DNA from: Achromobacter ruhlandii
GTDB lineage: Bacteria > Pseudomonadota > Gammaproteobacteria > Burkholderiales > Burkholderiaceae_B
DNA: 64,000 bases
Reading direction: 5' to 3'
Assembly: GCF_902859695.1 (NCBI RefSeq)
Contig: NZ_CADIJL010000015.1
Coordinates: 1 to 64,000, forward strand
Within the stretch, counting starts at the first letter, position 1. Every line of letters begins with the position of its first letter. Made by a program: the position numbers and the translations under genes. The notes under the pieces are model-generated. The model was not told the DNA's origin. It ran no database searches and worked only from the letters and a program-made list of their open reading frames with translations. Below, piece after piece: positions 35,287 to 45,135 of this stretch.

Positions 35287-36000
35287 TCAGCCCGGCATGG
35301 CGATGCCGACCGTGACGTCGCGCAGGACCAGCAGGGAGCCTTCGGAATAGATGTTGCGGATCAGCATCGGGGTGCCGCGGATGGCGGACAGTTTCTTGCG
35401 CACGCGGTAGAGCAGGGCATTGACCCGATGCTGGTCGTAGATGACTTCGGGATAGCCCAGCAACTGCGACATGCGCTTGTGGCTGACCGGGAATTTCGGG
35501 CTTTGGATCAGCGAGGCCAGCACGATGGACTCCTTGGCGGTCAGCGCGACCTGGTCGCCCTCGGTGGAGCGCAGCTCGCGCGAGGCCACGTCCAGCGTCC
35601 AGCGCGGCTTGTCGGCCTGCGCCTGCGCGCCGGTGAGCAGGCGGCGTTCCAGCGCGGTCAGCGTGACGGCCAGCACGGGCAACTGCACCGGCTTGATCAG
35701 GTAGTAGTCGGCGCCATCGCTCATGCCCTGCAGCTGCGCGTGCATGCGCACGCTGCCGGTCAGGACGATGATGCCCATGGCGGGCAGGGCGCGGCGCAGC
35801 GCGGCGATGTGCCCGAGCATGTCGCCATCGGGCAGCGAAGCGCCGGTGACCAGGATCTCCGGCGGACTGCGCCGGATGTGGTCGAGCGCTTCACGTTGGC
35901 CGGCGCATGTCCGCACCGCGTGACCGAGTTCGGCGATGTGCCGCGATACCGTGTCCGCCCAATCGGGCGGATCTTCAACGACTAGGATGCGCATACCCAT
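35287..36000 (-). CDS. Orphan OmpR-type response regulator lacking the phospho-acceptor Asp
   Basis: 237 residues from the ATG at 36000 (a second ATG at 35994 is possible). The receiver domain has the acidic pocket residues Glu9-Asp10 (ILVVEDPPDW), but strand 3 reads EILVTGASLPDGD where active receivers have V-L-D-x-M-L-P, so the phospho-acceptor position is Gly53. The late lysine (YYLIKPVQLP) is kept. The C-terminus is an OmpR-like winged helix (VALTAKESIVLASLIQSPKF, ALLYRVRKKL). It is orphan, no kinase adjacent, and sits upstream of the flagellin gene, suggesting phosphorylation-independent control of motility or surface genes (inference). Confidence 0.88.
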   Translation of the reverse strand: MGMRILVVEDPPDWADTVSRHIAELGHAVRTCAGQREALDHIRRSPPEILVTGASLPDGDMLGHIAALRRALPAMGIIVLTGSVRMHAQLQGMSDGADYYLIKPVQLPVLAVTLTALERRLLTGAQAQADKPRWTLDVASRELRSTEGDQVALTAKESIVLASLIQSPKFPVSHKRMSQLLGYPEVIYDQHRVNALLYRVRKKLSAIRGTPMLIRNIYSEGSLLVLRDVTVGIAMPG

Positions 36001-36192
36001 GCCTGGCGTTGCCGGTCGCGTCCCGCCAAGCGGCCGCGACCCGGTTCGTCCAGCAATCCCCTTCGAAATCCAGACCTCCGAGATTCTAGGGGCGGCCGCT
36101 GGCGCGATGCGCGCCTGAAGTAGTGGTGTTGGTCTGATATTGGCGCGATCCGTGCGCCGGGCCCTCGACCGCGTCGGCCGCACTGCGGGAAC

Positions 36193-36591
36193 TCATGCCC
36201 TGCGGCTGCGCATGCCCACCACCACCTTCACGCCGGCGGCGGCGCTCAGTTTCCGGTAGGCCGGCGTTTCCACGCCGTAGGCGGCGATGCGGGCATCGGC
36301 GTCATGATGGATGCCCCAGCCGAATTGCTTGACCAGCGGCGAGGCGCGCAGGCAGGCCTGCGGGCGGGCGAAGAACGCTTCGCGAGCCTGCGCCCGGTCG
36401 CGCGGCGCGATGCCGTGCCGCAGGGCATGGACCTCGAACAGCAGATCGTCGCTGGTGTAGTGGTAGGGCCGTTGCGTCAGCAGCGCGTGCTGCAGCTGCG
36501 CGATGGAGCCAGCCTTGGGCGGCACGGTTCCCGCCGTGGCCGTGCTGTCGGGCGAGGCGGTGATGAACGTCTGCGTGTAGTTCGTCGTCAT
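36193..36591 (-). CDS. DUF6157-family protein of unknown function
   Basis: 132 residues. The opening NYTQTFITASPDSTATAGTV, then QLQHALLTQRPYHYTSDDLL and FEVHALRHGI, matches my recollection of a widespread family now called DUF6157, with the conserved YTSDDLLFEVH core. It appears soluble, cytoplasmic and without known catalytic motif. It is on the same strand as the nitrilase-like gene upstream (about 100 bp apart). Function unknown. Confidence 0.7.
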   Translation of the reverse strand: MTTNYTQTFITASPDSTATAGTVPPKAGSIAQLQHALLTQRPYHYTSDDLLFEVHALRHGIAPRDRAQAREAFFARPQACLRASPLVKQFGWGIHHDADARIAAYGVETPAYRKLSAAAGVKVVVGMRSRRA

Positions 36592-36690
36592 GGCGGGTTC
36601 CCGTGTGCGAGCCGGCCGGTGTGTCGCGACGGCTCGGGGCGCGTCCGGTCTGTAATGGACCAGTGTACGCGCCCCGGCGGGCAGTGGTCG

Positions 36691-37656
36691 CTAATCCGCG
36701 TCAGGCTGCCGCGTCGGCAGCGGCTCGCCCGCGCCGGTGCGCTCCACGATCAGCCGGTAGTGGTGCGGGCTGCGGTGCTTGGCGAAATTGAACACGTGCT
36801 CGCGGAAGGTCTGGCCCATGGCCAGGTCGATATGGGCCGTGATGACCTCGTCTTCCTCGTAGGTCGAACGCGCCACGATCTCGCCGGAAGGTGCCACGAT
36901 CATCGAGCTGCCGATCATGTGGTGTCCGTCTTCCGAGCCGCATTTGCCGGCCGCGCCGATCCAGACGGCGTTCTGGTAGGCGCTGGCCTGCAGCACGATC
37001 TCGTGCGTGCTGGTGCGCCAGTGCGCCGGCTCGTTCCAGTGGATGTTGAGCGAGGGCGTGTTGTAGCCCAGCACGATCAGTTCGGCGCTCTGCAGCGACA
37101 TCACGCGATAGGTCTCCGGCCAGCGACGATCGTTGCACAGGCACATGCCGACTTGGGTTCCTTCCATGTCCCACACGCCGAAACCCAGGTCGCCGACTTC
37201 GAAGAATTTTTTCTCCAGGTGCTGGAAGGGCGCGTCGATCTTGTGGTCGTCGTGGCCGGGCAGGTGGATCTTGCGGTACTTGCCGATGACGCGCGCGGTC
37301 CGGTCGACCAGCACGGCCGTATTGAAGCGGCGGCCGTCCGGCGTGATCTCGGCGTAACCCAGATAGAAGCCGATGCCAAGGTCGCGCGCGGTGTCGAACA
37401 GCGGCTGGACGTCGGCGTTGGGCATGCTGCGCTCGAAGAAGCGCTCGACCGCCTCGGCTTCGCTCATCCAGTAGCGCGGGAAGAACGTGGTCAGCGCCAG
37501 TTCGGGAAAGACCACGAATTCGCTGCCGCGCGAGGCCGCCTCGCGCATCATGGCGACCAGCCGCTTGACCACGGCGGCCCGGTCGTCGGCCAGGTGCACC
37601 GGGCCCATCTGCGCGACCGCCAGGCCAAGCTTGCGGCGGGTGGAAGTTTTGCTCAC
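36691..37656 (-). CDS. N-carbamoyl-D-amino-acid hydrolase-like nitrilase-superfamily enzyme
   Basis: 321 residues starting with GTG at 37656, preceded by CGAGGAGCTTTCCT. The Glu-Lys-Cys triad is visible: EFVVFPELALTTFFPRYW (Glu), GKYRKIHLPGHDDHK (Lys) and MCLCNDRRWPETYRVM (Cys). The sequence DHKIDAPFQHLEKKFFEVGD is typical of D-carbamoylases, which convert N-carbamoyl-D-amino acids to D-amino acids, CO2 and ammonia. No hydantoinase gene is adjacent. It is convergent with nothing; the autotransporter gene lies upstream on the same strand. Confidence 0.88.
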   Translation of the reverse strand: MSKTSTRRKLGLAVAQMGPVHLADDRAAVVKRLVAMMREAASRGSEFVVFPELALTTFFPRYWMSEAEAVERFFERSMPNADVQPLFDTARDLGIGFYLGYAEITPDGRRFNTAVLVDRTARVIGKYRKIHLPGHDDHKIDAPFQHLEKKFFEVGDLGFGVWDMEGTQVGMCLCNDRRWPETYRVMSLQSAELIVLGYNTPSLNIHWNEPAHWRTSTHEIVLQASAYQNAVWIGAAGKCGSEDGHHMIGSSMIVAPSGEIVARSTYEEDEVITAHIDLAMGQTFREHVFNFAKHRSPHHYRLIVERTGAGEPLPTRQPDAD

Positions 37657-37943
37657 AGGAAAGCTCCTCGTAGGGGGATCGAGGCCTCGCGTGCGGGCCT
37701 CTTGGAATCAAACCGCCTAGATTGCCCGCTGGCGGGCGATAGGGGAACCCAGGGACGATGCCTGTGGTGGCGCCTGCGCCGGATCTACATTGTTTCCCTA
37801 AGAGTCTGTTTTGAATGGAGATTTTTTCCCATGAGGCAGCCATGCGGGTTGCAGGCCATAACGATGGCGCATGAGTGATGCGCAAAGATTGATAGGCGCG
37901 GCGGCCTTCATGGACGCCGGCGCGTCGATACACCGTCCTGGAA

Positions 37944-40900
37944 TCATGGGAACCGATAACGCAAGCCTGCCGACACCCCATTGCTGGCCACCCCGCCATG
38001 GCCGAATCGCACATTGCCGTTGACGAACCACGACATTGCGTCGCCCACGTGTGTGCCGGCGCCCAAGCCGACCCAACCCGCATGGCGAGGGAGCCCGATG
38101 CCTTCGACCCTGAAGCTGGCATCGGGGGCGCCAGCGAAGGCCGCCGTGAAGTCCAGCCGTGTCGGGTTGCCGTAGCGATAGGCCCCGTAGGCGCTGAAGG
38201 TGGTGAGTCCGCCAGCCCAGGCCAGGGGCGCGGCATGCAAGCGCAGGCCGAGCAGGGCGGCTGTCTGGTGATAGGAACGCCTGCTGGCCCGGAGAGCGAA
38301 GGGCTGGTCGCCTTCGTCGATCGGGCCGCGCCGCAGACGGTCATGTGACAGGCCCGCGAACGGCGCGATGCGGCCGCCGTCTTTGGCGAACACATGGCCG
38401 GCTTCGGCGTACAGCGAGGTCAGGCCATCGCCGCGGCCACTTTCCAGATGATCGGCGTTGCCGACCAGGACCTCGCGCCTGATGTCGGCGTGGATCCATT
38501 CATGACCAGCGCGCGCCGCCAGATAGGGCCCGTCGGCGGCGCCGATGCGTCCATACAGCGACAGCCCCGTGCTCTGGCTCCTGGCGCGGCCGCCATGGCT
38601 GTCGAAGGCGGCCTTGGCGTCGGACCACGCCAGCGCCACCCCCAGTATCGCGTTGTCCGCGACGGCGTGGTCGAAGCCGGCCTGACCGCCGTACTGGCGT
38701 GTGTCGGCGCTGGCATAGCCGGACTGGCGCAACCGGCCGGTGCCGCCGGTCATGTGGACCCAGCCGCCGCTTGGCGTGCCCGCCGGCGACAAGCCGTCGA
38801 TGCGGTCGGACAGGGCGCGATTGACGGTCTCGGATTGCTGGAATGCCAGCGCCTGCGACGAGGCGTGGATCTGCCCGCTGACGCTGTCGAGCGCGGCGGC
38901 CAGCGCCGGCGCGCTGCCGACGGCTTGCAGCCTGGCCGCGCCCGCGACGAACGCGTCGCTGACATTGGCGCCGGCGCCGAGCACTTTCGCGTCGGCGGCC
39001 TGGAAGGCGGTCTCGACCGCCCGCGCGGCGTCCAGCCGGGCGGTCTGGCCGGCGTACAGGCCGCGCGCCACGGCCGCCACGTTGCCGCGCGTGACGTTCA
39101 GGTCGACCCGGGTCGCCGAGTAGTCGGGGCTGACCGTGTACAGCAGGCCCGCGTCCGTCTCGACCGTGCCGAAGCGGCCGACCACCTGGCCGGCCTTGAG
39201 CACGGGTTCGCGCGACATCACCACGTAGGCATCGTCGGGCTTGGTGACCACCAGCGTGGAATCGCCCAGCGCGGCGGTGCCGTCGACGGTCACGGCCGTG
39301 CCGAGCTGCGCCATCATGCGGGCCTCGGGCCGCGTGGCCGTGTAGTCGCCGCCGATGTGCAGGCCGTTGCCGTTGGCCAGCAGTGTGCCGCTGTTGGCCA
39401 CGGAACGCCCCGCCACGCCGCCGTCGGCGATCAGCGCGCCATCGGCATGGATCGCGATGTCGCTTGCCACGCTGCCGTACAGCTCCACCGTGCCGCTGGT
39501 GATTGTCGTGGCGCCGGCATAGTCGTTCCTGCCCCATAGCACCAGCGCCCCGGTGCCCCGCTTGTCGAGGCCGGCATCGCCACCGATGTCGTTGAAGAAC
39601 GCCGAGCGCATCCCGTCGAAGTCCGCCACGAAATCGCCGCCCAGCGTCAGGCGCGTGTCGAACAGGGCGGGGCCGCGCACCGCGCGATCCCTGTTCAAGC
39701 GGCCCCAGCCGAATCGGCTCCGGTCGCCCATGTCGTCAGCCGTCGACAGCAGGGTCTGGCGCAGGGCGCTGTTGTCCATCCAGGGATAGGCCTGTGATAC
39801 CAATGCCGCCGCGGCGGTCACCACGGGAGCGCTGAACGATGTCCCCCTAAGCGTGTCATCGTCCGGCGATCGCGCGCCGAGGCACCAGTTCGCGGCGATG
39901 CCGCAAGCGTTGGACCAGGTAGCGAGATCGCCGTTGGCCAGTAGTTGGGTCACGGTCAGCCAGCCACGTTCCAGCGCGGGCTCCAGTGAGGGGGCGCCGG
40001 CGAGTAGATAGGGATCGGACCTGGATTCGTTGCCGTTGGCCCAGATCAGCAGTTGGCCGTTGTCGTTCACCGCTTCGCGCAGGAGCGGGAAGAAGCCCTG
40101 GACGGTCGAGGAATCGGGCTGGGTTTCATCGCCGTCGGGCAAGGCGTAATCGGGGCCAGGGGCGAAGGACCAGGAATTGTTGACGATCTTGACCCCCCGC
40201 GTGTCCAAGGCCGACAGCAGCTTGCGCAGGGTCTGGTTCGAGAAGTCGGTGGCCTGGTTTGCCTGATACAGGTTGATGCCCGTGGCCGCGCCCTTGGCAA
40301 AGGGGTCGTCGGCCACGATCCGGCCGCCGATGATGCGGCTGACGATGGCGCCATGGGTGGCGATATCGCCGTCCTCGTTGGTGGCTTCGGCGTCGTCAGG
40401 AGCGATCACCTCGCGCAGCACGTCCCGGACCGCCAGCTTGTGGTGGTCCGTGGTCGGATCGGCTTCGAAGCCATTGTCGATCACTCCGATGTTCACGCCG
40501 GCGCCATCGAAGGCCGCCGCGACGGGCGGGGTCGGCGCGGGCGAGGTCGGTCGCCAGCCGGGAACGCCCGTGTCGCCGACGGGCTCGATGGCGGCGCCGG
40601 GATCGGCGGGCGGCGCGGGATCGGCGGGCGGTGCGGGATCGGCGGGCGGCGCGGAATCGGCGGGCGGCGCGGAATCGGCGGGCGGCGCGGGATCGGCAGG
40701 TTGCGTGGAATCGGCCGGCTGCGGAGGATCGGCCGGCTGCGGAGGATCGGCCGGCTGCGGAGGATCGGCCGGCTGCGGAGGATCGGCCGGCTGCGGAGGA
40801 TCGGCCGGCTGCGAGGGCTCGGCGGGCAGCACAAGATCGGCAGGCGGCTCTGGATCGGCTGGCCGCGCAGTATCGGAAGGCGGCGCGGGATACCCAGGCC

Positions 40901-41186
40901 GCGCACTATCGGCAGGCGCAGTGGAATCGGCCGGCACAACAGGGTCCGCAGGCTCGACCGGAACCACGGCTGGTCCGCTGCCCCCCAGGCCAGCCCCGGC
41001 ATCGGGAAGCGCCATGCCGCCCCGGTCGTCCTTGCCGCTGGCCCCACCGCTGTTCCCCAGGGCCGGCAGGACTGCCCCTGCATTGCCGCCGCCGCCGCTT
41101 CCTCCGGCGCACGCGGCCAGGATGGCCAGCGTCAGGATCGGCAGGGCGCGTCCGAATGCGATCGGCACGGATCGGCGTTGGCGCAC
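37944..41186 (-). CDS. SphB1-like subtilisin autotransporter lipoprotein
   Basis: 1080 residues with a GTG start at 41186 and TGGAGATTGCC as ribosome-binding site. Lipobox ILAAC gives lipidated Cys26. Residues about 75-205 form a Pro-Ala-Asp repeat (PADPPQ x5, then PADxAPP). The S8 protease domain has Asp237 (GVIDNGFEAD), His278 (ATHGAIVSR) and Ser450 (RGTSFSAPV), with Asn in WANGN. A passenger helix (TITSGTVELYGS), then a C-terminal autotransporter beta-barrel ending LRYRF-P. Bordetella SphB1 is a lipid-anchored subtilisin that matures filamentous haemagglutinin; the same role is possible here, but no fhaB is in the window. Confidence 0.9.
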   Translation of the reverse strand: MRQRRSVPIAFGRALPILTLAILAACAGGSGGGGNAGAVLPALGNSGGASGKDDRGGMALPDAGAGLGGSGPAVVPVEPADPVVPADSTAPADSARPGYPAPPSDTARPADPEPPADLVLPAEPSQPADPPQPADPPQPADPPQPADPPQPADPPQPADSTQPADPAPPADSAPPADSAPPADPAPPADPAPPADPGAAIEPVGDTGVPGWRPTSPAPTPPVAAAFDGAGVNIGVIDNGFEADPTTDHHKLAVRDVLREVIAPDDAEATNEDGDIATHGAIVSRIIGGRIVADDPFAKGAATGINLYQANQATDFSNQTLRKLLSALDTRGVKIVNNSWSFAPGPDYALPDGDETQPDSSTVQGFFPLLREAVNDNGQLLIWANGNESRSDPYLLAGAPSLEPALERGWLTVTQLLANGDLATWSNACGIAANWCLGARSPDDDTLRGTSFSAPVVTAAAALVSQAYPWMDNSALRQTLLSTADDMGDRSRFGWGRLNRDRAVRGPALFDTRLTLGGDFVADFDGMRSAFFNDIGGDAGLDKRGTGALVLWGRNDYAGATTITSGTVELYGSVASDIAIHADGALIADGGVAGRSVANSGTLLANGNGLHIGGDYTATRPEARMMAQLGTAVTVDGTAALGDSTLVVTKPDDAYVVMSREPVLKAGQVVGRFGTVETDAGLLYTVSPDYSATRVDLNVTRGNVAAVARGLYAGQTARLDAARAVETAFQAADAKVLGAGANVSDAFVAGAARLQAVGSAPALAAALDSVSGQIHASSQALAFQQSETVNRALSDRIDGLSPAGTPSGGWVHMTGGTGRLRQSGYASADTRQYGGQAGFDHAVADNAILGVALAWSDAKAAFDSHGGRARSQSTGLSLYGRIGAADGPYLAARAGHEWIHADIRREVLVGNADHLESGRGDGLTSLYAEAGHVFAKDGGRIAPFAGLSHDRLRRGPIDEGDQPFALRASRRSYHQTAALLGLRLHAAPLAWAGGLTTFSAYGAYRYGNPTRLDFTAAFAGAPDASFRVEGIGLPRHAGWVGLGAGTHVGDAMSWFVNGNVRFGHGGVASNGVSAGLRYRFP
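40600..40815 (-). repeat. 18-bp coding tandem array in the autotransporter stalk
   Basis: Five identical copies of TCGGCCGGCTGCGGAGGA (40711-40800; plus-strand reading) and a sixth partial copy follow a diverged set of 18-bp units of TCGGCGGGCGGCGCGGRA type (about 40600-40700). Units translate to PADPPQ and PADxAP on the minus strand. Multiples of 3 keep the frame, so copy number can change stalk length without frameshift. Confidence 0.9.
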
Positions 41187-41405
41187 GAGGCAATCTCCAT
41201 ATTGGTGGGGGCTTCCGGCCCCGAGGACAGCGCGCCGGCGCGAGATGAGGGGCGGCCATGCCCGGTTTGATCGATGCCGAATGTTGGGTGTCGTGCATTA
41301 ACCGGGCATTAGCGGATGCCTGGCGGGCGGCGTGCGGGCATGTTGTCGGACCGCCGGACAGCCGAGCGCCAACCGTGACGGGCAGATGGCTGATTACTGA
41401 AATTT
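41187..41405. promoter_or_regulatory. Divergent spacer upstream of autotransporter
   Basis: Contains the autotransporter promoter and, right of 41400, unrelated sequence that now precedes the chemoreceptor remnant. A moderate AT-rich stretch lies near 41390-41410. I see no clear palindrome. The membrane-anchor part of the chemoreceptor gene that should lie in this region is missing. Confidence 0.3.
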
Positions 41406-42791
41406 ATGAGGGGTTTCAGCCGTTGCTTGAACCAGCATGGGGAACAGTCGGAAAAATCGTTCGTTCCTAGGGTTATCCCTAATCTTCGTGCGGTCCTACC
41501 ATGTGAGGTCGAGTTGCGCGGGTTGTCTGAAATGAAGGACGCCAACCTGCAACTGGTGTACGCCGGCCGCGCCCGCAACAGCTATCTGGCGGCGTCCACC
41601 GAGCGCGAGCGCGAAGCCATCCGCCAGCAGTTCGACGCGGCGGTGCGGGCCATGGATATCCAGCGCGACGCCGAGGCCTTCTTCGCCGCCGCCCGTGCGT
41701 TGCCCCTGATGCGGAAGGATCCCCGCGCCGTCGAGATCGAGAAGAACGTGATCGCGTCCTCCGAACTCCTCGATGAGCTCATGGCCAAGCTGGCCCGCAA
41801 TAAGGAGACCGCCACGGCGCAATCGGTGCGGGAAGGCACGGAACTGTATGCGCGCATCCGCGGCATCATGGTCGCGCTGTCGATCGCGGGCGTGGCGCTT
41901 GGCGTGCTGTTGGGTTGGTTGATGACGCGTGGCATCGTCGGCCCGCTGGGCCAGGCGGTGCGCGCCGCGCGCCAGGTAGCCGCCGGTGATCTCACGAACG
42001 ACATTCGCATCACGACCCGCGACGAGACCGGCGACCTGATGGGCGCCCTCAAGGGCATGAACGACGGCCTGGCGCGTATCGTGCGCGATGTGCGTGATGG
42101 CTGCGAAGGCATCGCCGCGGCGTCCTCCGAAATCGCGCAGGGCAACGCCGACCTGTCGCAACGCACCGAGGCGCAGGCCGCCTCGCTGGAGCAGACCGCG
42201 GCCTCCATGGAGCAGCTCACCAGCACGGTGCAGCAAAACGCCAACCACGCCCGCGAGGCGGAACTGCTGGTCACCCGCGCCTCCAGCGTGGCCACGCGCG
42301 GCGGCGAAGAAGTCGATGGGGGAGTGCGGACCATGGACGCCATCGCTGACAGTTCGCGCCGCATCGCCGACATCACCAATGTCATAGACAGCATCGCTTT
42401 CCAGACCAACATCCTGGCGCTGAATGCCGCCGTCGAGGCGGCGCGCGCCGGCGAGCAAGGGCGCGGTTTCGCCGTGGTGGCCGGCGAGGTGCGTACGCTG
42501 GCGCAACGTTCCGCGGTCGCGGCCAAGGAGATCAACGCGCTGATCAACGAATCCGTCAGCCGCGTCGAGGACGGCTCGCGCCAGGCCGACGCGGCCGGCC
42601 GCACCATGCGCGAGCAGGCCGGCCGGCTGGCCCAGCAGGTGCGGCGCTTCAAGCTCGGCACGCAGGCGGTGCTGGAGCCGGTGGCTGCGTGCCTGACGCT
42701 GGCGGGCTCGCCTATGATGCCGCAGGCGGCGCCGCGCGGCACACTGCCTGCGCATCCTCATAAGGCCGATCCGGATCCGGCTTGTCGCTAG
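41406..42791 (+). pseudogene. Methyl-accepting chemotaxis protein with two deletions
   Basis: The open frame gives 461 residues, but the first 37 have no similarity to chemoreceptors. Homology starts at about 41517 inside a Tar-like four-helix sensor domain ([20 protein letters not shown]), so the first membrane helix and start are missing. HAMP and most of the signalling hairpin are intact ([20 protein letters not shown]). Then the sequence jumps from DAAGRTMRE straight to [14 protein letters not shown] near 42608-42615. In relatives 45-50 residues (containing NEIAAAS...Q-N-A-A-L-V-E) lie between. The C-terminal tail overlaps the convergent usher gene by 80 bp. Without a membrane anchor and with a shortened hairpin it cannot be a normal receptor. 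Confidence 0.85.
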
Positions 42792-45135
42792 GCTGGAAAT
42801 CCAGGAAACACTTGCCGCCGTCCTTCAACGCAACCTGCAGCGGCGCCGCATAGGCGTCGTCCAGGAAGATCTGGCCGTGCCGGCCGACCAGCGTGACCAG
42901 GTTGCCGCGACCGTCCATCACCGCCAGGCGTTCGGCCAGAGGCTGCCGGTCGGCCTCCGATACCGCCGACAACAGATAACGCTGCACCTGCCGCAGGTTG
43001 AAGTCCACCACCTGAACCGCGCCGCGCGCCGGCTTCACCGACTGGACGCCGTTGGGCAGGTTGGCGTTGCGCGGGAGGCTGGCGGTGTTGATCTCGACCG
43101 AACTTTCGCTATAGGCCGGCAGCCCCGGGATCACGGCGTGGCCCCATGCATCGGTCCACGCCGGACCCGCTGGGGTCTGGATCTGCACCCCAGCCAGATC
43201 GCCGACCTTGGCGATGCCGAACGTGTCGCCGACTTCGTATGGCGAGAACGCGACCGCGCCGCCGCCCGCCACCACTGACCCCTGGACGCCCCAGTTCGTC
43301 GACAGACTGCCCTGTGCATCCCGGTTGGCCGACAGGTTGACGCGGGCATAGCGCGGCAGCGCGTCGATGGCGATGGACGAGTTCACGGCGCGGCCCGGAT
43401 TGGCCATGCTCGAACTCAGGTTGTAGCTGAGCTGCGGATTGACGGTTTCCGAGTAGCTGGCGCCGACCGCGCTGCTATCGCCCGCCTTGCTGACATAGAC
43501 GCCGGCGCTGGCGCTGCCCAGCGGAAAACTGAGCGTCAGAAAGTACTGGTTGTCCGAGCGCGCCCGGGTGTCGGCGCTGAGGTCCTTCGCCGCCGACAGC
43601 GTCACCGATGTGCGCCCGAAGCTGCGGTTCCATGACAACGTGGCGCGTTGGCGGGTGGCATCCAGCCCGCTCAGCCGGCTCGCGGCATAGGTGGCGGACA
43701 GCGCGCCCAGCGTGGGCTGGAACCAGGAGACGCCAGCGGTGTAGGTCTGGCTCGCGCGGGCCCCGGCGCGCGGGTCCTCCACGCGTTGCAGCACTTGCGC
43801 CAGGTCTCGGTACCCCTCGGTCTGCCAGGTCGCCGAGAAATTGGTGGACAGTCTATCCAGGGGGGACACCGACAGGGTCGATGTGATCTGCTGGCCCTGG
43901 AGCTTTTGTCCGGTCGCCGTCGCGCTGGAGGCGCGGATGCCGATCGAGCCATTGATGGCTTCACTGGGCGAAGCGGTGAGGGTGGCGGCCAGGGCGCGGT
44001 AGGAGGGGGACACCAATGCGCCGGCATTCAGGCTGGCGCGGCGCCCGAGCGTCCAGCCGTTGCTGGCGGTGGCGACCAGGGGCGTTTCGCTATCGCTGTT
44101 GCGGTAGGCCTGGTAGCGGCCAATGGCGACCGAAAGCCCCTGTGCCGTGGCGTTGCGCACCGCGCCGAACGATGCCGCCGGCACGATGAATTGCTGTCGC
44201 TCGCCGCTGGTGGAAATCACCTGCACGTCCAGATCGGAATTGCCACTGATGATGGGCACGTCGCTGATGGTGTAGGCGCCGGCCGGCACCTGCGTCATCA
44301 GGATCAGTGTGCCCATCTGCCGCACTTCGATCCGGCTCGGGCCGCTGGCGATGCCGTTGAAGCCGACGCCCGACGCCTGCGTCTGTCGCAACGCATATTC
44401 GGGAAACAGCTGCGCGCCGCGCAGCGTGCCGACCGCGAACAGCGAGCCGGCGGGCGAGATCTGGCCGGCCTGGAAGGTGGCGCGCAGGTTCGGCACGGCG
44501 TGCTGCGCATACGTGTCGCCCTGGGTGAACGTGGCGCGGCCGCCCTGCGAGTAATAGTCCTGTCGGCTGCGCAGGATCCAGTCGGCGACGTTCAGGCCCG
44601 TTTCGCTATAGGCGCGCAGGTACTGGTAACCGGAATCGCCGCCGCCGCTGCGCGAGCCGCTCAGGTTGTAATTGATCAACGCGGCGGTGCCGCCTGAGAC
44701 ATACTGGCCCTGGACTGCCTCTTCGGCGGGGGCGCGGGCCGACAGCGGCGTGACGATGTCGACCTGCGACTGGTTCGGCAACTGGGTGATGTCGGTTTCG
44801 GGATAGGCCTTGCGATAATCCTGGCAGCTTTCCTCGGACGTGCCGTCCGGCACCTTCAGGCCGACGCGTCGCAGCAGCTCGGGCGTGAAGCACAGTGTGC
44901 CTTCTTCATTGAAGCGCACGTCCATCGTGCCCTGATCGATGCCGTTGACTCTCAGGCGCACGCGGCTGGTGCCAGGCAGGAAACGCGCCGTTTTGCTGAA
45001 GTAGGCGGCCGCTTCGGGGGAAATGCCCAAGCGTTGCAGGGTCTGGGGATCGAATTGCTGCGCGAACGCGGCGGCCGGGAGCGCCATGCAGATACAGGCG
45101 GCCAGGCCCGCCGCCGCGTTCTTGAGCCGATTCAT
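42712..45135 (-). CDS. Fimbrial usher, FimD/PapC family (fimbrial operon 1)
   Basis: 807 residues. Signal peptide [17 protein letters not shown], then an N-terminal chaperone-binding domain ([17 protein letters not shown]), a 24-strand barrel with plug, and C-terminal domains ending in the Cys pair GGKCFLDFQ ... DAQAVC. It secretes and assembles pilus subunits across the outer membrane. Start codon overlaps the chaperone stop by ATGA, so it is coupled. Its C-terminus overlaps the convergent chemoreceptor pseudogene. The 3' end of the DUF1120 operon. Confidence 0.92.
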   Translation of the reverse strand: MNRLKNAAAGLAACICMALPAAAFAQQFDPQTLQRLGISPEAAAYFSKTARFLPGTSRVRLRVNGIDQGTMDVRFNEEGTLCFTPELLRRVGLKVPDGTSEESCQDYRKAYPETDITQLPNQSQVDIVTPLSARAPAEEAVQGQYVSGGTAALINYNLSGSRSGGGDSGYQYLRAYSETGLNVADWILRSRQDYYSQGGRATFTQGDTYAQHAVPNLRATFQAGQISPAGSLFAVGTLRGAQLFPEYALRQTQASGVGFNGIASGPSRIEVRQMGTLILMTQVPAGAYTISDVPIISGNSDLDVQVISTSGERQQFIVPAASFGAVRNATAQGLSVAIGRYQAYRNSDSETPLVATASNGWTLGRRASLNAGALVSPSYRALAATLTASPSEAINGSIGIRASSATATGQKLQGQQITSTLSVSPLDRLSTNFSATWQTEGYRDLAQVLQRVEDPRAGARASQTYTAGVSWFQPTLGALSATYAASRLSGLDATRQRATLSWNRSFGRTSVTLSAAKDLSADTRARSDNQYFLTLSFPLGSASAGVYVSKAGDSSAVGASYSETVNPQLSYNLSSSMANPGRAVNSSIAIDALPRYARVNLSANRDAQGSLSTNWGVQGSVVAGGGAVAFSPYEVGDTFGIAKVGDLAGVQIQTPAGPAWTDAWGHAVIPGLPAYSESSVEINTASLPRNANLPNGVQSVKPARGAVQVVDFNLRQVQRYLLSAVSEADRQPLAERLAVMDGRGNLVTLVGRHGQIFLDDAYAAPLQVALKDGGKCFLDFQPSDKPDPDRPYEDAQAVCRAAPPAAS

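Noticed and set aside
37944..41186. Autotransporter as filamentous haemagglutinin
   Set aside because: No TPS domain or two-partner layout; the subtilisin triad and C-terminal barrel define an S8 autotransporter.
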